The notes: generated from the sequence alone by a model not told the origin. 7,635 nt of DNA from an uncultured Clostridia bacterium (GCA_905236445.1 CAJOPQ010000039.1:1-7635); one strand, 5' to 3'; shown: positions 1 to 6,585, counted from the stretch's first letter. Program-made: numbers and translations.

Positions 1-92
1 AAAGACTAAGATATATCAACTTGATGAATGCAAAAATCACCTTCAAGACACTTATAAACAATTCTAGACAAGTTAACAAACACACAAAATAA
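1..92 (+). other. Possible C-terminal tail of an upstream rightward gene
   Basis: Two forward frames are open from the left edge. One stops with TAG at 65-67 and would end in DTYKQF. The other stops with TAA at 90-92 and would end in VNKHTK, directly at the base of the terminator hairpin. The terminator has an A-run on its left and a T-run on its right, so it can serve a rightward gene arriving from outside the window. The fragments are too short to identify or to choose between, and a leftward frame is also open here, so a coding tail is only a possibility. Confidence 0.22.
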
Positions 93-146
93 AAAAAACA
101 CTGGTGCAAAACAAAAAAACAAATTTTTGTGCACCAGTGTTTTTTT
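92..146. terminator. Bidirectional intrinsic terminator after the leftward glp operon
   Basis: A perfect 17-bp stem pairs 92-108 with 130-146. Its G+C-bearing core is CACTGGTGCA / TGCACCAGTG, and the outer part is an A-run facing a T-run. The 21-base loop is A-rich and could add a few A-T pairs. It lies 74 bases past the DUF1667 stop, so it probably ends the three-gene leftward transcript. The T-run on the opposite side lets it also stop rightward transcription coming from before the window. Confidence 0.85.
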
Positions 147-219
147 CATTAGTTAACTATATCTCAAGGCATATTAAGTCTTTAATAATAGATATACAGA
201 ATATTTGTTATATTATGCC

Positions 220-570
220 TTACAAATCGTATACGACATAATCCCCTGTTACTATTATATCTGCACCTGTATTGAGAACATTCTTAATAAGGATATCTCC
301 AGATTTTGCACAATTAACATGCAACTTTCCTATTTCCTCATTTACTTTGAACACCATTTCCTTAGGTATAGTATTCGTAGTTTTGACAGGAAGTACGCCT
401 TTGTCTGTTTTAACTAAGGCAGTCAACATTCTTTTGGGAGCTGTGACTTCTTCTTTGCCATATCTTTCACCTCTAACGCAATTGTTACCTGTAACAGTAA
501 TATTGCCATCGCGACCTTTCTTAACATCGAGTTCACAACCCATTGGACACATTATACAAGTCAACTTCAT
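220..570 (-). CDS. DUF1667 four-cysteine protein, third gene of the glycerol-3-phosphate dehydrogenase operon
   Basis: This 116-residue protein belongs to the DUF1667 family, which in Clostridia typically follows GlpA-like and FAD oxidoreductase genes. Near the N-terminus it carries C5-x2-C8-x3-C12 and, after 18 residues, C31-V-R-G. This spacing resembles the Fe4S4 domain at the front of molybdopterin oxidoreductases, so I infer an iron-sulfur electron carrier; zinc binding is an alternative. A further cysteine, C87, lies in the C-terminal half (HVNCAKSGDIL). There is no signal peptide or membrane segment. The ATG overlaps the stop of the preceding gene by 4 bases (ATGA), with GGAGG about 10 bases before it, so translation is probably coupled. 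Its likely role is a small electron-transfer or assembly subunit of the complex, which is not proven for the family. Family assignment is firm and function is inferred. Confidence 0.9.
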   Translation of the reverse strand: MKLTCIMCPMGCELDVKKGRDGNITVTGNNCVRGERYGKEEVTAPKRMLTALVKTDKGVLPVKTTNTIPKEMVFKVNEEIGKLHVNCAKSGDILIKNVLNTGADIIVTGDYVVYDL

Positions 571-1790
571 TGTTCTTCCACCTCCAACACAATATCATCT
601 TTGATAAGTTTGCTGTCAAGTTCTATTGACTGCATTTCCCCAGGATTAGACGCCATCACAAATTTTTTAAATATTGTATTACCATGTGTATCTTTGATAA
701 CGAAATTAGATTTTGTAATCTTAGATTTAATCCTAAACCTAACCTCAATAATCTCATCTCCCTCGTATACTTTGTTAGGTATTACATAGCTTATCTTATT
801 TCCGGCAGAAAGTGTATGTGGTTTTGTCTTACTTATTTTCCCCTTAGCATACATGCTAGCATTATATCCAGCAGTCTTAGCCTCTAGAGACACATTATCT
901 ACAAGATCATGCACATGCAAGAAATTTCCACAAGCAAATACACCATCAGTCTCCGTCTGCAAATGACTATCTACGAACACGCCTTTGGTAACCCTATTAA
1001 GTGGCATATTGACCAAATCTGTCTCCGGAACTAAGCCCACCGACAAGATTAAGCAGTCACATTTAATGAATTTCTTTGTATCATATAATTTGTTATATTT
1101 TTCATCAACCTTGCCATACCACACGCCTTGTATTCTATCTGTTCCCACAACTTCAAATATAGACGTGTTAAGCAGTAGTGGAATTCCAAAGTCATCAAGA
1201 CATTGCGCTATGTTTCGTCTTAGTCCACTAGTTGTTGGATTTATCTCTAAAACTGCCTTTACTTTTGCACCTTGCATAGTAAGTCGCCTTGCCATAATTA
1301 GTCCAATATCGCCACTACCAAGTATAACAACTTCTTTGCCGGGCATCTTGCCTAGTATATTGACAAGTCTTTGAGCTTCTCCTGCTGTATACACCCCCGC
1401 TGGCCTTGTTCCGTTAAGTAATATATTGCCAGCCGTTCGCTCTCTACAACCCATTGCCAAAACTAGTGCTTTGCCCTCCAATGTTTGATTGCCTCTCTCG
1501 TTGACAATGTCTACCTTTGTACCATTAATGGCTGTGACAAAAGTGTTTGTCATAACTGTAAGTTTTGGCTCTTTTTCCACCATTTCTATGAATTTCTTTG
1601 CATATTCTGGACCTGTAAACTCCTCCTTGAAATAATGCAAGCCAAAACCATTGTGGATACACTGTTTCAAAATACCACCAAGGAATGGATTCCTTTCTAT
1701 AATAACTGTCTTGCAACCGTTCTTAGCACTCTCCAATGCGGCAGACATACCTGCTGGTCCACCACCAATAACAATTACATCATATTTCAT
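567..1790 (-). CDS. FAD/NAD(P)-dependent pyridine-nucleotide oxidoreductase, second gene of the G3P dehydrogenase operon
   Basis: This 407-residue soluble flavoprotein has the two-dinucleotide-domain layout of the pyridine nucleotide-disulfide oxidoreductase superfamily. The FAD Rossmann motif GGGPAG is at 9-14 with acidic E32 ending the second strand. The NAD(P) motif GSGDIG is at 158-163, and the second FAD motif TDGVFACGN is at 281-289. It has no CxxC redox disulfide like thioredoxin reductase, but single cysteines sit in the striking segments QCIHNGFG (C44) and GCRERTAG (C115). Residues from about 325 onward form an extra beta-rich domain with no motif I recognise. The gene overlaps the GlpA-like gene upstream and the DUF1667 gene downstream by 4 bases each, and has AAGGAG 7 bases before its ATG. 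In context it probably takes electrons from the dehydrogenase subunit and passes them to NAD(P)+ or another carrier. It occupies the place of GlpB but is not recognisably GlpB. Confidence 0.9.
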   Translation of the reverse strand: MKYDVIVIGGGPAGMSAALESAKNGCKTVIIERNPFLGGILKQCIHNGFGLHYFKEEFTGPEYAKKFIEMVEKEPKLTVMTNTFVTAINGTKVDIVNERGNQTLEGKALVLAMGCRERTAGNILLNGTRPAGVYTAGEAQRLVNILGKMPGKEVVILGSGDIGLIMARRLTMQGAKVKAVLEINPTTSGLRRNIAQCLDDFGIPLLLNTSIFEVVGTDRIQGVWYGKVDEKYNKLYDTKKFIKCDCLILSVGLVPETDLVNMPLNRVTKGVFVDSHLQTETDGVFACGNFLHVHDLVDNVSLEAKTAGYNASMYAKGKISKTKPHTLSAGNKISYVIPNKVYEGDEIIEVRFRIKSKITKSNFVIKDTHGNTIFKKFVMASNPGEMQSIELDSKLIKDDIVLEVEEQ

Positions 1791-3214
1791 CTATCCACTC
1801 CTTTGCTAGCAACATCGCCAACAACATATTTACCAGCTTTTTTCTCTTTGACAATATCGTCTATTGTGCGACCGTTTTCTTTTGCCAAAATCAAAGCGAC
1901 TTTATCGTTGCAGAAACCACCTTGACACCTACCCATTCCCGGCCTTACACGCCTCTTTATTCCGTCTAGAGTTGTTGGCCTAATTGGTCTATTAATTGCA
2001 TCTTTGATCTCGCCTAATGTTATATTCTCACACTTGCAGACAATTTTGCCATAGTCGCTATTTTTCTTTATAAGTCTATTTCTTTCTTCTACAGATAATT
2101 CGCTAAGTTTGGTGTAAGGAGTAATAGTCTTGGCATGTGACGTGTTACTATAATTCAAGCCAAGCATATTGATTACATATTTAGATATTGCAGGAGCACT
2201 ACTAAGACCTGGCGAACATATACCTGCAACATTAACCACGCCATCTACTTTCTTGCTTTGCTCTATAACAAAATCATCACCTACAATACTCCTAACTCCA
2301 GAGAAAATCCTTATAGTCTTGCCAAGATTAATATTGTTCAACATTCCAGCAACTTTGCTAGAGATTTCTTTCAATCCATCATCTGTAGTAATTGTGGAAT
2401 TATCACTCTCATAACTTGTTGGCCCAACTAATATATTTCCACTAGCAGTAGGAGTAACCAACACACCTTTTCCTGCAGAACTTGGCAATGGAAAAACTGT
2501 GGCAGGGACTACATCTTTCTCACTATGATCCAACACATAGTATTCGCCTCGTCTATACTTAATGTCATAGTGCTCTGCCTGCAAAATTGTTGAGACTTCA
2601 TTAAATAGCCCACCTGCACAATTTACTATATATCTCGCTTCGATAATTGTTTTGCCATCAGTCAATGTGAATACATTTTCAGCTCTGTTAACTTTCTTAA
2701 GATTGTAATCGAAGAAAACTTTTCCCCCGTTAACAACACCCTCTTCACATAGACATATTGTATAAAAATATGGCTCTATAATGTATGAATTAGGAGCAAA
2801 TAAGCCACATGTAACATTCTCTGTAATATTGGGTAGTTTTGTAACTAATTGTTTTCTATTTAATTTCTCTGCAACAACACCATTAGCTTTGGCACGAGAC
2901 AACAAATCATTCACGACCTTCTCATCGTTGCCAATGACATATGCTCCACAACGGACAAGTGGCACATGCAATCTGTTACAAATATCTGGAAACATTCTAT
3001 TCCCTTCAACATTTAATTTTGCTTTCAATGTTCCAGGTTTACAATCAAATCCAGCATGAATTATGCCACTATTCGCCTTTGTTGTTCCAGTAGACACATC
3101 TAATTCTTTCTCAATCAATGCTACATTATATCCATTGCGCGCAAGATCGTTAAAAATTGATACACCTACTACTACCGCCCCTATTACAGCGACATCAAAT
3201 ATCTTTTTTTCCAT
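1787..3214 (-). CDS. glpA: GlpA-like FAD-dependent glycerol-3-phosphate dehydrogenase with C-terminal BFD-type [2Fe-2S] domain
   Basis: This 475-residue protein joins a DAO-type FAD oxidoreductase (about 1-360) to a BFD-like domain (about 388-455). It is predicted to oxidise sn-glycerol 3-phosphate to dihydroxyacetone phosphate in the cytoplasm. The N-terminal Rossmann strand is present with E35 for the FAD ribose, followed by TTKANSGIIHAGFD (44-57), GVRSI (306-310) and the C-terminal FAD segment GICSPGLSSAPAIS (331-344), all typical of this family. The BFD domain has C393-x-C395 and C430-x4-C435, suited to a [2Fe-2S] cluster. The glycine motif is odd: it reads GAVVVG (12-17) where GAGVVG is expected. 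Members are also annotated as LhgO-like 2-hydroxyglutarate oxidases, but the divergent glpK next door favours glycerol 3-phosphate. The start is supported by AGGAG 6 bases upstream and a good promoter. It is the first gene of the leftward operon. Confidence 0.88.
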   Translation of the reverse strand: MEKKIFDVAVIGAVVVGVSIFNDLARNGYNVALIEKELDVSTGTTKANSGIIHAGFDCKPGTLKAKLNVEGNRMFPDICNRLHVPLVRCGAYVIGNDEKVVNDLLSRAKANGVVAEKLNRKQLVTKLPNITENVTCGLFAPNSYIIEPYFYTICLCEEGVVNGGKVFFDYNLKKVNRAENVFTLTDGKTIIEARYIVNCAGGLFNEVSTILQAEHYDIKYRRGEYYVLDHSEKDVVPATVFPLPSSAGKGVLVTPTASGNILVGPTSYESDNSTITTDDGLKEISSKVAGMLNNINLGKTIRIFSGVRSIVGDDFVIEQSKKVDGVVNVAGICSPGLSSAPAISKYVINMLGLNYSNTSHAKTITPYTKLSELSVEERNRLIKKNSDYGKIVCKCENITLGEIKDAINRPIRPTTLDGIKRRVRPGMGRCQGGFCNDKVALILAKENGRTIDDIVKEKKAGKYVVGDVASKGVDR

Positions 3215-3260
3215 TTTTTTCTCCTATCAAAGCTTGGTTCAAATATCTTTCGTTTCTTTT

Positions 3261-3288
3261 AGTATATCACAATTTATATTTTTGTCAT
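3261..3288 (-). promoter_or_regulatory. Promoter of the leftward glp operon
   Basis: Read on the minus strand, ATGACA (3283-3288) is followed by a 16-base spacer and TATACT (3261-3266). The spacer ends in TGA, which gives an extended -10 (TGN-TATACT). Transcription would begin near 3254, leaving a leader of about 40 bases that ends in the AGGAG site at 3221-3225, 6 bases before the ATG. No catabolite-responsive element matching the usual consensus was seen around it. Confidence 0.55.
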
Positions 3289-3367
3289 AAATTTTCGCAA
3301 TACATTTATTATTATAATTTTAATTTATCTATATTTTGAATACCAAATGCAAATAATATTTTTAATT

Positions 3368-3390
3368 CAAATAATGCTTTGGCTTATTTG
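3368..3390. repeat. Imperfect inverted repeat, candidate operator between glpA and glpK
   Basis: CAAATAA (3368-3374) is mirrored by TTATTTG (3384-3390). Inside, GC pairs with GC around a TTTG loop, with one unpaired T at 3375. A third CAAATAA copy lies in direct orientation at 3350-3356. The site sits about 45 bases before the best -10 candidate for glpK, in the only divergent control region of the glycerol genes. In such A+T-rich DNA the repeat could arise by chance, so an operator role is only inferred. Confidence 0.25.
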
Positions 3391-3404
3391 CTATATTTTT
3401 TATT

Positions 3405-3440
3405 TTGATTTTTTATTTCTCATATCTTGATATCTATGAT
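3405..3440 (+). promoter_or_regulatory. Possible promoter of glpK and the lipase gene
   Basis: The best -10 candidate is TATGAT at 3435-3440, about 30 bases before the glpK start. No good -35 stands 16-18 bases upstream: the spot has only T-rich sequence, and the nearest TTGATT (3405-3410) is 24 bases away. A weak core promoter would fit one needing an activator, but that is speculation. Confidence 0.25.
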
Positions 3441-3469
3441 AAAATAAAAAGAAAAAGGAATAGTGAAAA

Positions 3470-4951
3470 ATGGAGAAGAAATATATAATTGCTCTTGATG
3501 AGGGCACAACAAGTGTGAGAAGTGTATTGTATGATGTAACCACTCACCAAATTGTTGCTATATCACAGAAGCCATTCAAACAGTTTTACCCCAAATCTGG
3601 CTGGGTAGAACAAGATGCTAATGAGATTTGGACTAAACAGATTCAAACACTTGATGAATTAATTACTTCTAACAACATTGATCCAGACTCGGTTATTGGT
3701 CTAGGAATAACCAACCAAAGAGAAACCGTTGTTGCATGGGACAAGACGACTGGAGAGCCAATATATCATGCTATTGTATGGCAATGCAGAAGAACTAGTG
3801 ACTATATTGATAAAATTCCAAATACAATAAAACGTAAGATCAAAGACAAAACTGGACTCATTGCTGACGCATATTTCAGTGCAAGCAAAATGAAATGGAT
3901 TATTGATAATGTACCCACTGCGAAAAAATTATTACAAAAACAAAATCTTTGCTTTGGCACAATAGATACTTACCTCGCATTCAGATTGACTGGCAAATTT
4001 GTAACAGATACAACTAATGCAAGTAGAACAATGCTATTCAATATCAACACAATGCAATGGGATAATGATCTTCTTGAATATTTTAAAATCCCAAGACATA
4101 CACTGGCGCAAGTAGTGTCTTGCAACGAAATAATAGGACAAGTTAAAGGTTATCCTTTTGAACTTTGTGGAATGATTGGCGACCAACAATCTAGCCTAGT
4201 TGGACAAGCCTGTTTCAAAAAAGGAATGACAAAGACTACATATGGTACAGGTTGCTTTATTCTTATGAATGTAGGAAATGAGAGAATCAAAAGCAAGAGT
4301 ACCCTTTGCACTATAGGTTATACTATTGATGGTAAAACGACCTATGCATTAGAAGGAAGTGTATTTAGTGCTTGCAATGCAATTGATTGGATGAAAAATA
4401 ATCTAGGTTTGTACGAAGATGTTGCAACAACTTCTGATATTTGTGAAAAACTAGACGGCAATGGTGATGTATATTTCGTGCCAGCATTTACTGGACTTGG
4501 AGCACCATATTGGAATAGTTATACTAAGGGTAGCATATTGGGCATGACACTTGCTACAACTAAAGATCATATAATAAGAGCTTGCATTGAAAGTATTGCT
4601 TATAACACATATGATATTATCAAAGCAATGTCGAACAAACAAATTTCCATTCAAGAAGTCCATGTAGATGGTGGAGGAAGCAAAAACAGGTTCTTGCTAC
4701 AATTCCAGTCCAATATCATTCAAAGGCCAGTGATAAAAAGCATGGAATCGGAGAGTACAGCACTTGGCGCAATATACATGGCAGGCTTAGCAAAGAAAAT
4801 TTTTACTGTCAATGATATTGCTAACTTATATCAAATAAAACAGACATACAAGCCAAATATCTCAAGACATAACCGAGACATTCTAATGTCAAAATGGGAC
4901 AATGCAGTCAAAACTGTAATAAATGATTCAAAACAAAGGAGTAAAAAATGA
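3470..4951 (+). CDS. glpK: Glycerol kinase
   Basis: This 493-residue FGGY-family kinase is close to the usual length of about 500. It transfers phosphate from ATP to glycerol, giving sn-glycerol 3-phosphate in the cytoplasm. Visible landmarks match known glycerol kinases: the phosphate loop LDEGTTS (9-15, with E11 where Q is more common), R84-E85 and W104 and Y135 of the glycerol site, the FGGY signature YFSASKMKW (135-143), GDQQ (237-240) with catalytic base D238, YGTG (258-261) and the ATP-side glycine stretch DGGGSKNRF (400-408). The loop before GDQQ is short and lacks the HFYG/HFFG histidine that HPr phosphorylates in many Firmicute enzymes. AAGGA lies 10 bases before the ATG. The stop overlaps the lipase start (ATGA). 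It is divergent from the operon that uses its product. Confidence 0.97.
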   Translation: MEKKYIIALDEGTTSVRSVLYDVTTHQIVAISQKPFKQFYPKSGWVEQDANEIWTKQIQTLDELITSNNIDPDSVIGLGITNQRETVVAWDKTTGEPIYHAIVWQCRRTSDYIDKIPNTIKRKIKDKTGLIADAYFSASKMKWIIDNVPTAKKLLQKQNLCFGTIDTYLAFRLTGKFVTDTTNASRTMLFNINTMQWDNDLLEYFKIPRHTLAQVVSCNEIIGQVKGYPFELCGMIGDQQSSLVGQACFKKGMTKTTYGTGCFILMNVGNERIKSKSTLCTIGYTIDGKTTYALEGSVFSACNAIDWMKNNLGLYEDVATTSDICEKLDGNGDVYFVPAFTGLGAPYWNSYTKGSILGMTLATTKDHIIRACIESIAYNTYDIIKAMSNKQISIQEVHVDGGGSKNRFLLQFQSNIIQRPVIKSMESESTALGAIYMAGLAKKIFTVNDIANLYQIKQTYKPNISRHNRDILMSKWDNAVKTVINDSKQRSKK

Positions 4952-5832
4952 AAAATCTAAAAATAAAATCTTTTGATGAGACAATATTATATTCTTATCT
5001 ATATGATGAAGTTGATGAGCCAATTGGTGTAATTCAATTTATTCATGGCATGCAGGAACATGGTGGAAGATATGCTGACACTTGTAAATATTTCAATAGC
5101 AAAGGTTTTATTTGTTTAGTTTCCGATCTTCGTGGACACGGCAAAACAGCTAACGGTATTGAGAATTTGGGAAAAAGCGATGGCGATATTTTTGAAGAAA
5201 CAGTACAAGATCAGATAGTTATTAGTGAATATTTAGTTAAAAAGTATAAGAAGTTGCCACTATTTGTTTTTGGTCATTCGTATGGCTCATTCATAACACA
5301 GAAGTATATACAAGTTTGCCACTTAGCAAAAAAGGCCGTGATATGTGGAACAACAGATGGAGATAACGCAATCATGAAAATGGGCAGAATAATTGCGTGG
5401 TTCACAAAACAAAAAAATGGAAAACATGGCAAAGCAACAATGATAGAAAATATGAGTTTTAAATCGTATGCCAAAGGATTTAAAAATGGCAATTGGCTAT
5501 CAAGAGATGAAAAAGTGTGGCAGAAATATCAAGAAGATGAATATTGTGGAACACCTTTCCCTGTTAGTTTCTATTCTAGCCTTTTCAAAAATATGGGCAA
5601 GCTTAATAAAGGAATTAAAGATATAGATAAAGACCTTGATATTCTATTAATTTATGGCGATGAAGATCCAGTAGGCTCTAAAGGTAAAGAGGTCGTTAAA
5701 CTATATAGAAAATATTTGAAAAACAATAAAAAAGTCCAAATTCTTGATTACGACGGAGCAAGACACGAATTGCTTAATGAGACAAATAAACATGAAGTAT
5801 TGACAAATGTATACCACTTTTTGTCAGAATAA
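4948..5832 (+). CDS. Alpha/beta hydrolase, monoacylglycerol lipase / lysophospholipase type (Hydrolase_4)
   Basis: This 294-residue alpha/beta-hydrolase has the layout of monoacylglycerol lipases and lysophospholipases. The oxyanion-hole region is HGMQEHGGRY (33-42), followed by DLRGHG (60-65), the nucleophile elbow GHSYGS (109-114) with S111, the acid in GDEDPVG (probably D240), and the catalytic histidine H273 in ARHELLNE. The variable cap domain would lie between about 135 and 215. There is no signal peptide or membrane segment, so it should act inside the cell on monoacylglycerol, lysolipid or a similar ester. It is joined to glpK by a 4-base ATGA overlap, with AAGGAG inside the end of glpK 6 bases before the start. 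This strongly suggests that it supplies glycerol to the kinase. Substrate is inferred; another carboxylester or an S33-peptidase-like activity is possible. Confidence 0.9.
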   Translation: MKNLKIKSFDETILYSYLYDEVDEPIGVIQFIHGMQEHGGRYADTCKYFNSKGFICLVSDLRGHGKTANGIENLGKSDGDIFEETVQDQIVISEYLVKKYKKLPLFVFGHSYGSFITQKYIQVCHLAKKAVICGTTDGDNAIMKMGRIIAWFTKQKNGKHGKATMIENMSFKSYAKGFKNGNWLSRDEKVWQKYQEDEYCGTPFPVSFYSSLFKNMGKLNKGIKDIDKDLDILLIYGDEDPVGSKGKEVVKLYRKYLKNNKKVQILDYDGARHELLNETNKHEVLTNVYHFLSE

Positions 5833-5842
5833 TATAGTAAAT

Positions 5843-5879
5843 AAAAAAATATATCGATTTGTGGTCGATATATTTTTTT
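5843..5879. terminator. Bidirectional terminator between the lipase and rubrerythrin genes
   Basis: A perfect 15-bp stem pairs 5843-5857 with 5865-5879 around a 7-base loop (TTTGTGG). Its core is TATATCGA / TCGATATA, with an A-run on the left and a T-run on the right. It starts 10 bases after the lipase stop and ends 6 bases before the rubrerythrin stop, so one hairpin should end both convergent transcripts. Confidence 0.85.
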
Positions 5880-5885
5880 TCGAGA

Positions 5886-6482
5886 TTACACCAAATAACC
5901 TTGAGGCATATCAAGGTTGCATACACCCTGTTTTGCACCACACAGTGGACACTCTTCCCAAGCTTCTTTACTCTCTGACACATATCCACAATCTGGACAA
6001 ATCCACAGAGTTTTCTCAGATTTTTTGTATAATTTCTTTTTCTTAAATTGATTATACACTTCTGTAAAAATTTCTTTGTGTCTAAGTTCTACAGTCTTGA
6101 TTTGTTTGAATAAAGTTGCAATATCATCAAATCCTTCTTCAAGTGCATCTTCTATAAATTTGGTATACGCCTCTGCCTCATCACTTTCATCTTGTGCCAA
6201 AATTAGCAAATTCTGTTCCAAATCCCATTTCTCTTTAAATGGAAATCCCGAACAAATTTCTATATTAGAAACTAATTTATCGCTTGATTCTTGAATCTTG
6301 GTGTACAACATTCTAGCATGATTAAATTCTTGATAAGCAATTTTATCTATAAGTGTTGCAATAGCCTCATAGCCATTATATCGAAATCCGTATTCGGCGA
6401 ATTCGTACCTTGTTCTTGCCATACACTCTGCTGCAAAAGCTCTGGCTAAATTTTTGTAAGTTTTACTTTCTTCTAATTTCAT
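5886..6482 (-). CDS. rbr: Rubrerythrin (ferritin-like di-iron domain plus C-terminal rubredoxin domain)
   Basis: This 198-residue protein is of normal rubrerythrin length and order. The four-helix di-iron domain (about 5-145) shows E19 in AAECMARTRY, E52-x-x-H55 in QEFNHA and E132-x-x-H135 in VELRHKE. The third ligand region is the acid cluster DESDEAE (98-104), where the exact ligands are unclear. A lysine-rich linker (147-157) leads to a rubredoxin-like Fe(Cys)4 domain with C162-x2-C165 and C178-x2-C181. The family reduces hydrogen peroxide to water in the cytoplasm of anaerobes, with electrons arriving through the rubredoxin site. About 17 residues follow the last CxxC pair, ending DMPQGYLV. 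GGAG lies 7 bases before the ATG. It is convergent with the lipase gene and divergent from the membrane-protein gene, and appears to be transcribed alone. Confidence 0.95.
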   Translation of the reverse strand: MKLEESKTYKNLARAFAAECMARTRYEFAEYGFRYNGYEAIATLIDKIAYQEFNHARMLYTKIQESSDKLVSNIEICSGFPFKEKWDLEQNLLILAQDESDEAEAYTKFIEDALEEGFDDIATLFKQIKTVELRHKEIFTEVYNQFKKKKLYKKSEKTLWICPDCGYVSESKEAWEECPLCGAKQGVCNLDMPQGYLV

Positions 6483-6515
6483 ATATCATCTCCAACCTTT
6501 TTTTATTTACTTTTC

Positions 6516-6531
6516 AATAATTGCTAATATT
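6516..6531. promoter_or_regulatory. Imperfect palindrome upstream of rubrerythrin, possible operator
   Basis: AATAATTG (6516-6523) and CTAATATT (6524-6531) form a 16-base palindrome matching at 6 of 8 positions per half, 34 bases upstream of the rubrerythrin ATG. Rubrerythrin genes in Clostridia are often under the peroxide sensor PerR, whose operators are A+T-rich palindromes, but this site is not a clear match to the usual PerR box. Chance is likely in such A+T-rich DNA. Confidence 0.15.
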
Positions 6532-6556
6532 TTAATTTTTTATACATATTTTTTGA

Positions 6557-6585
6557 TTGATTTAAAATTAATTTTTGGATATACT
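6557..6585 (+). promoter_or_regulatory. Promoter of the membrane-protein gene
   Basis: TTGATT (6557-6562), a 17-base spacer and TATACT (6580-6585) make a good sigma-A-type promoter. A second TATACT follows immediately at 6585-6590. Transcription would begin near 6592-6597, leaving a leader of about 25 bases that ends in AGGAG (6607-6611), 8 bases before the ATG at 6620. Confidence 0.55.

Noticed and set aside
166..221. Inverted repeat AAGGCAT / ATGCCTT around the end of the DUF1667 gene
   Set aside because: Seven paired bases across a 42-base A+T-rich loop with no T-run is too weak for a terminator, and a strong terminator lies just beyond it.
985..1374. Long open frame on the plus strand inside the oxidoreductase gene
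   Set aside because: It lies fully antisense to a gene with clear FAD and NAD motifs, and its protein is low-complexity Ser/Leu/Pro-rich, as expected of a shadow frame.
1787..3214. Reading the GlpA-like gene as a pseudogene because of the GAVVVG motif
   Set aside because: The frame is full length, the other FAD segments and all four BFD cysteines are present, and its operon overlap is intact, so only a point variant is supported.
3228..3237. Near-palindrome CAAAGCTTGG beside the glpA ribosome binding site
   Set aside because: Only 8 of 10 positions match around a central AAGCTT; there is no second copy or matching known operator, so chance is the simpler explanation.
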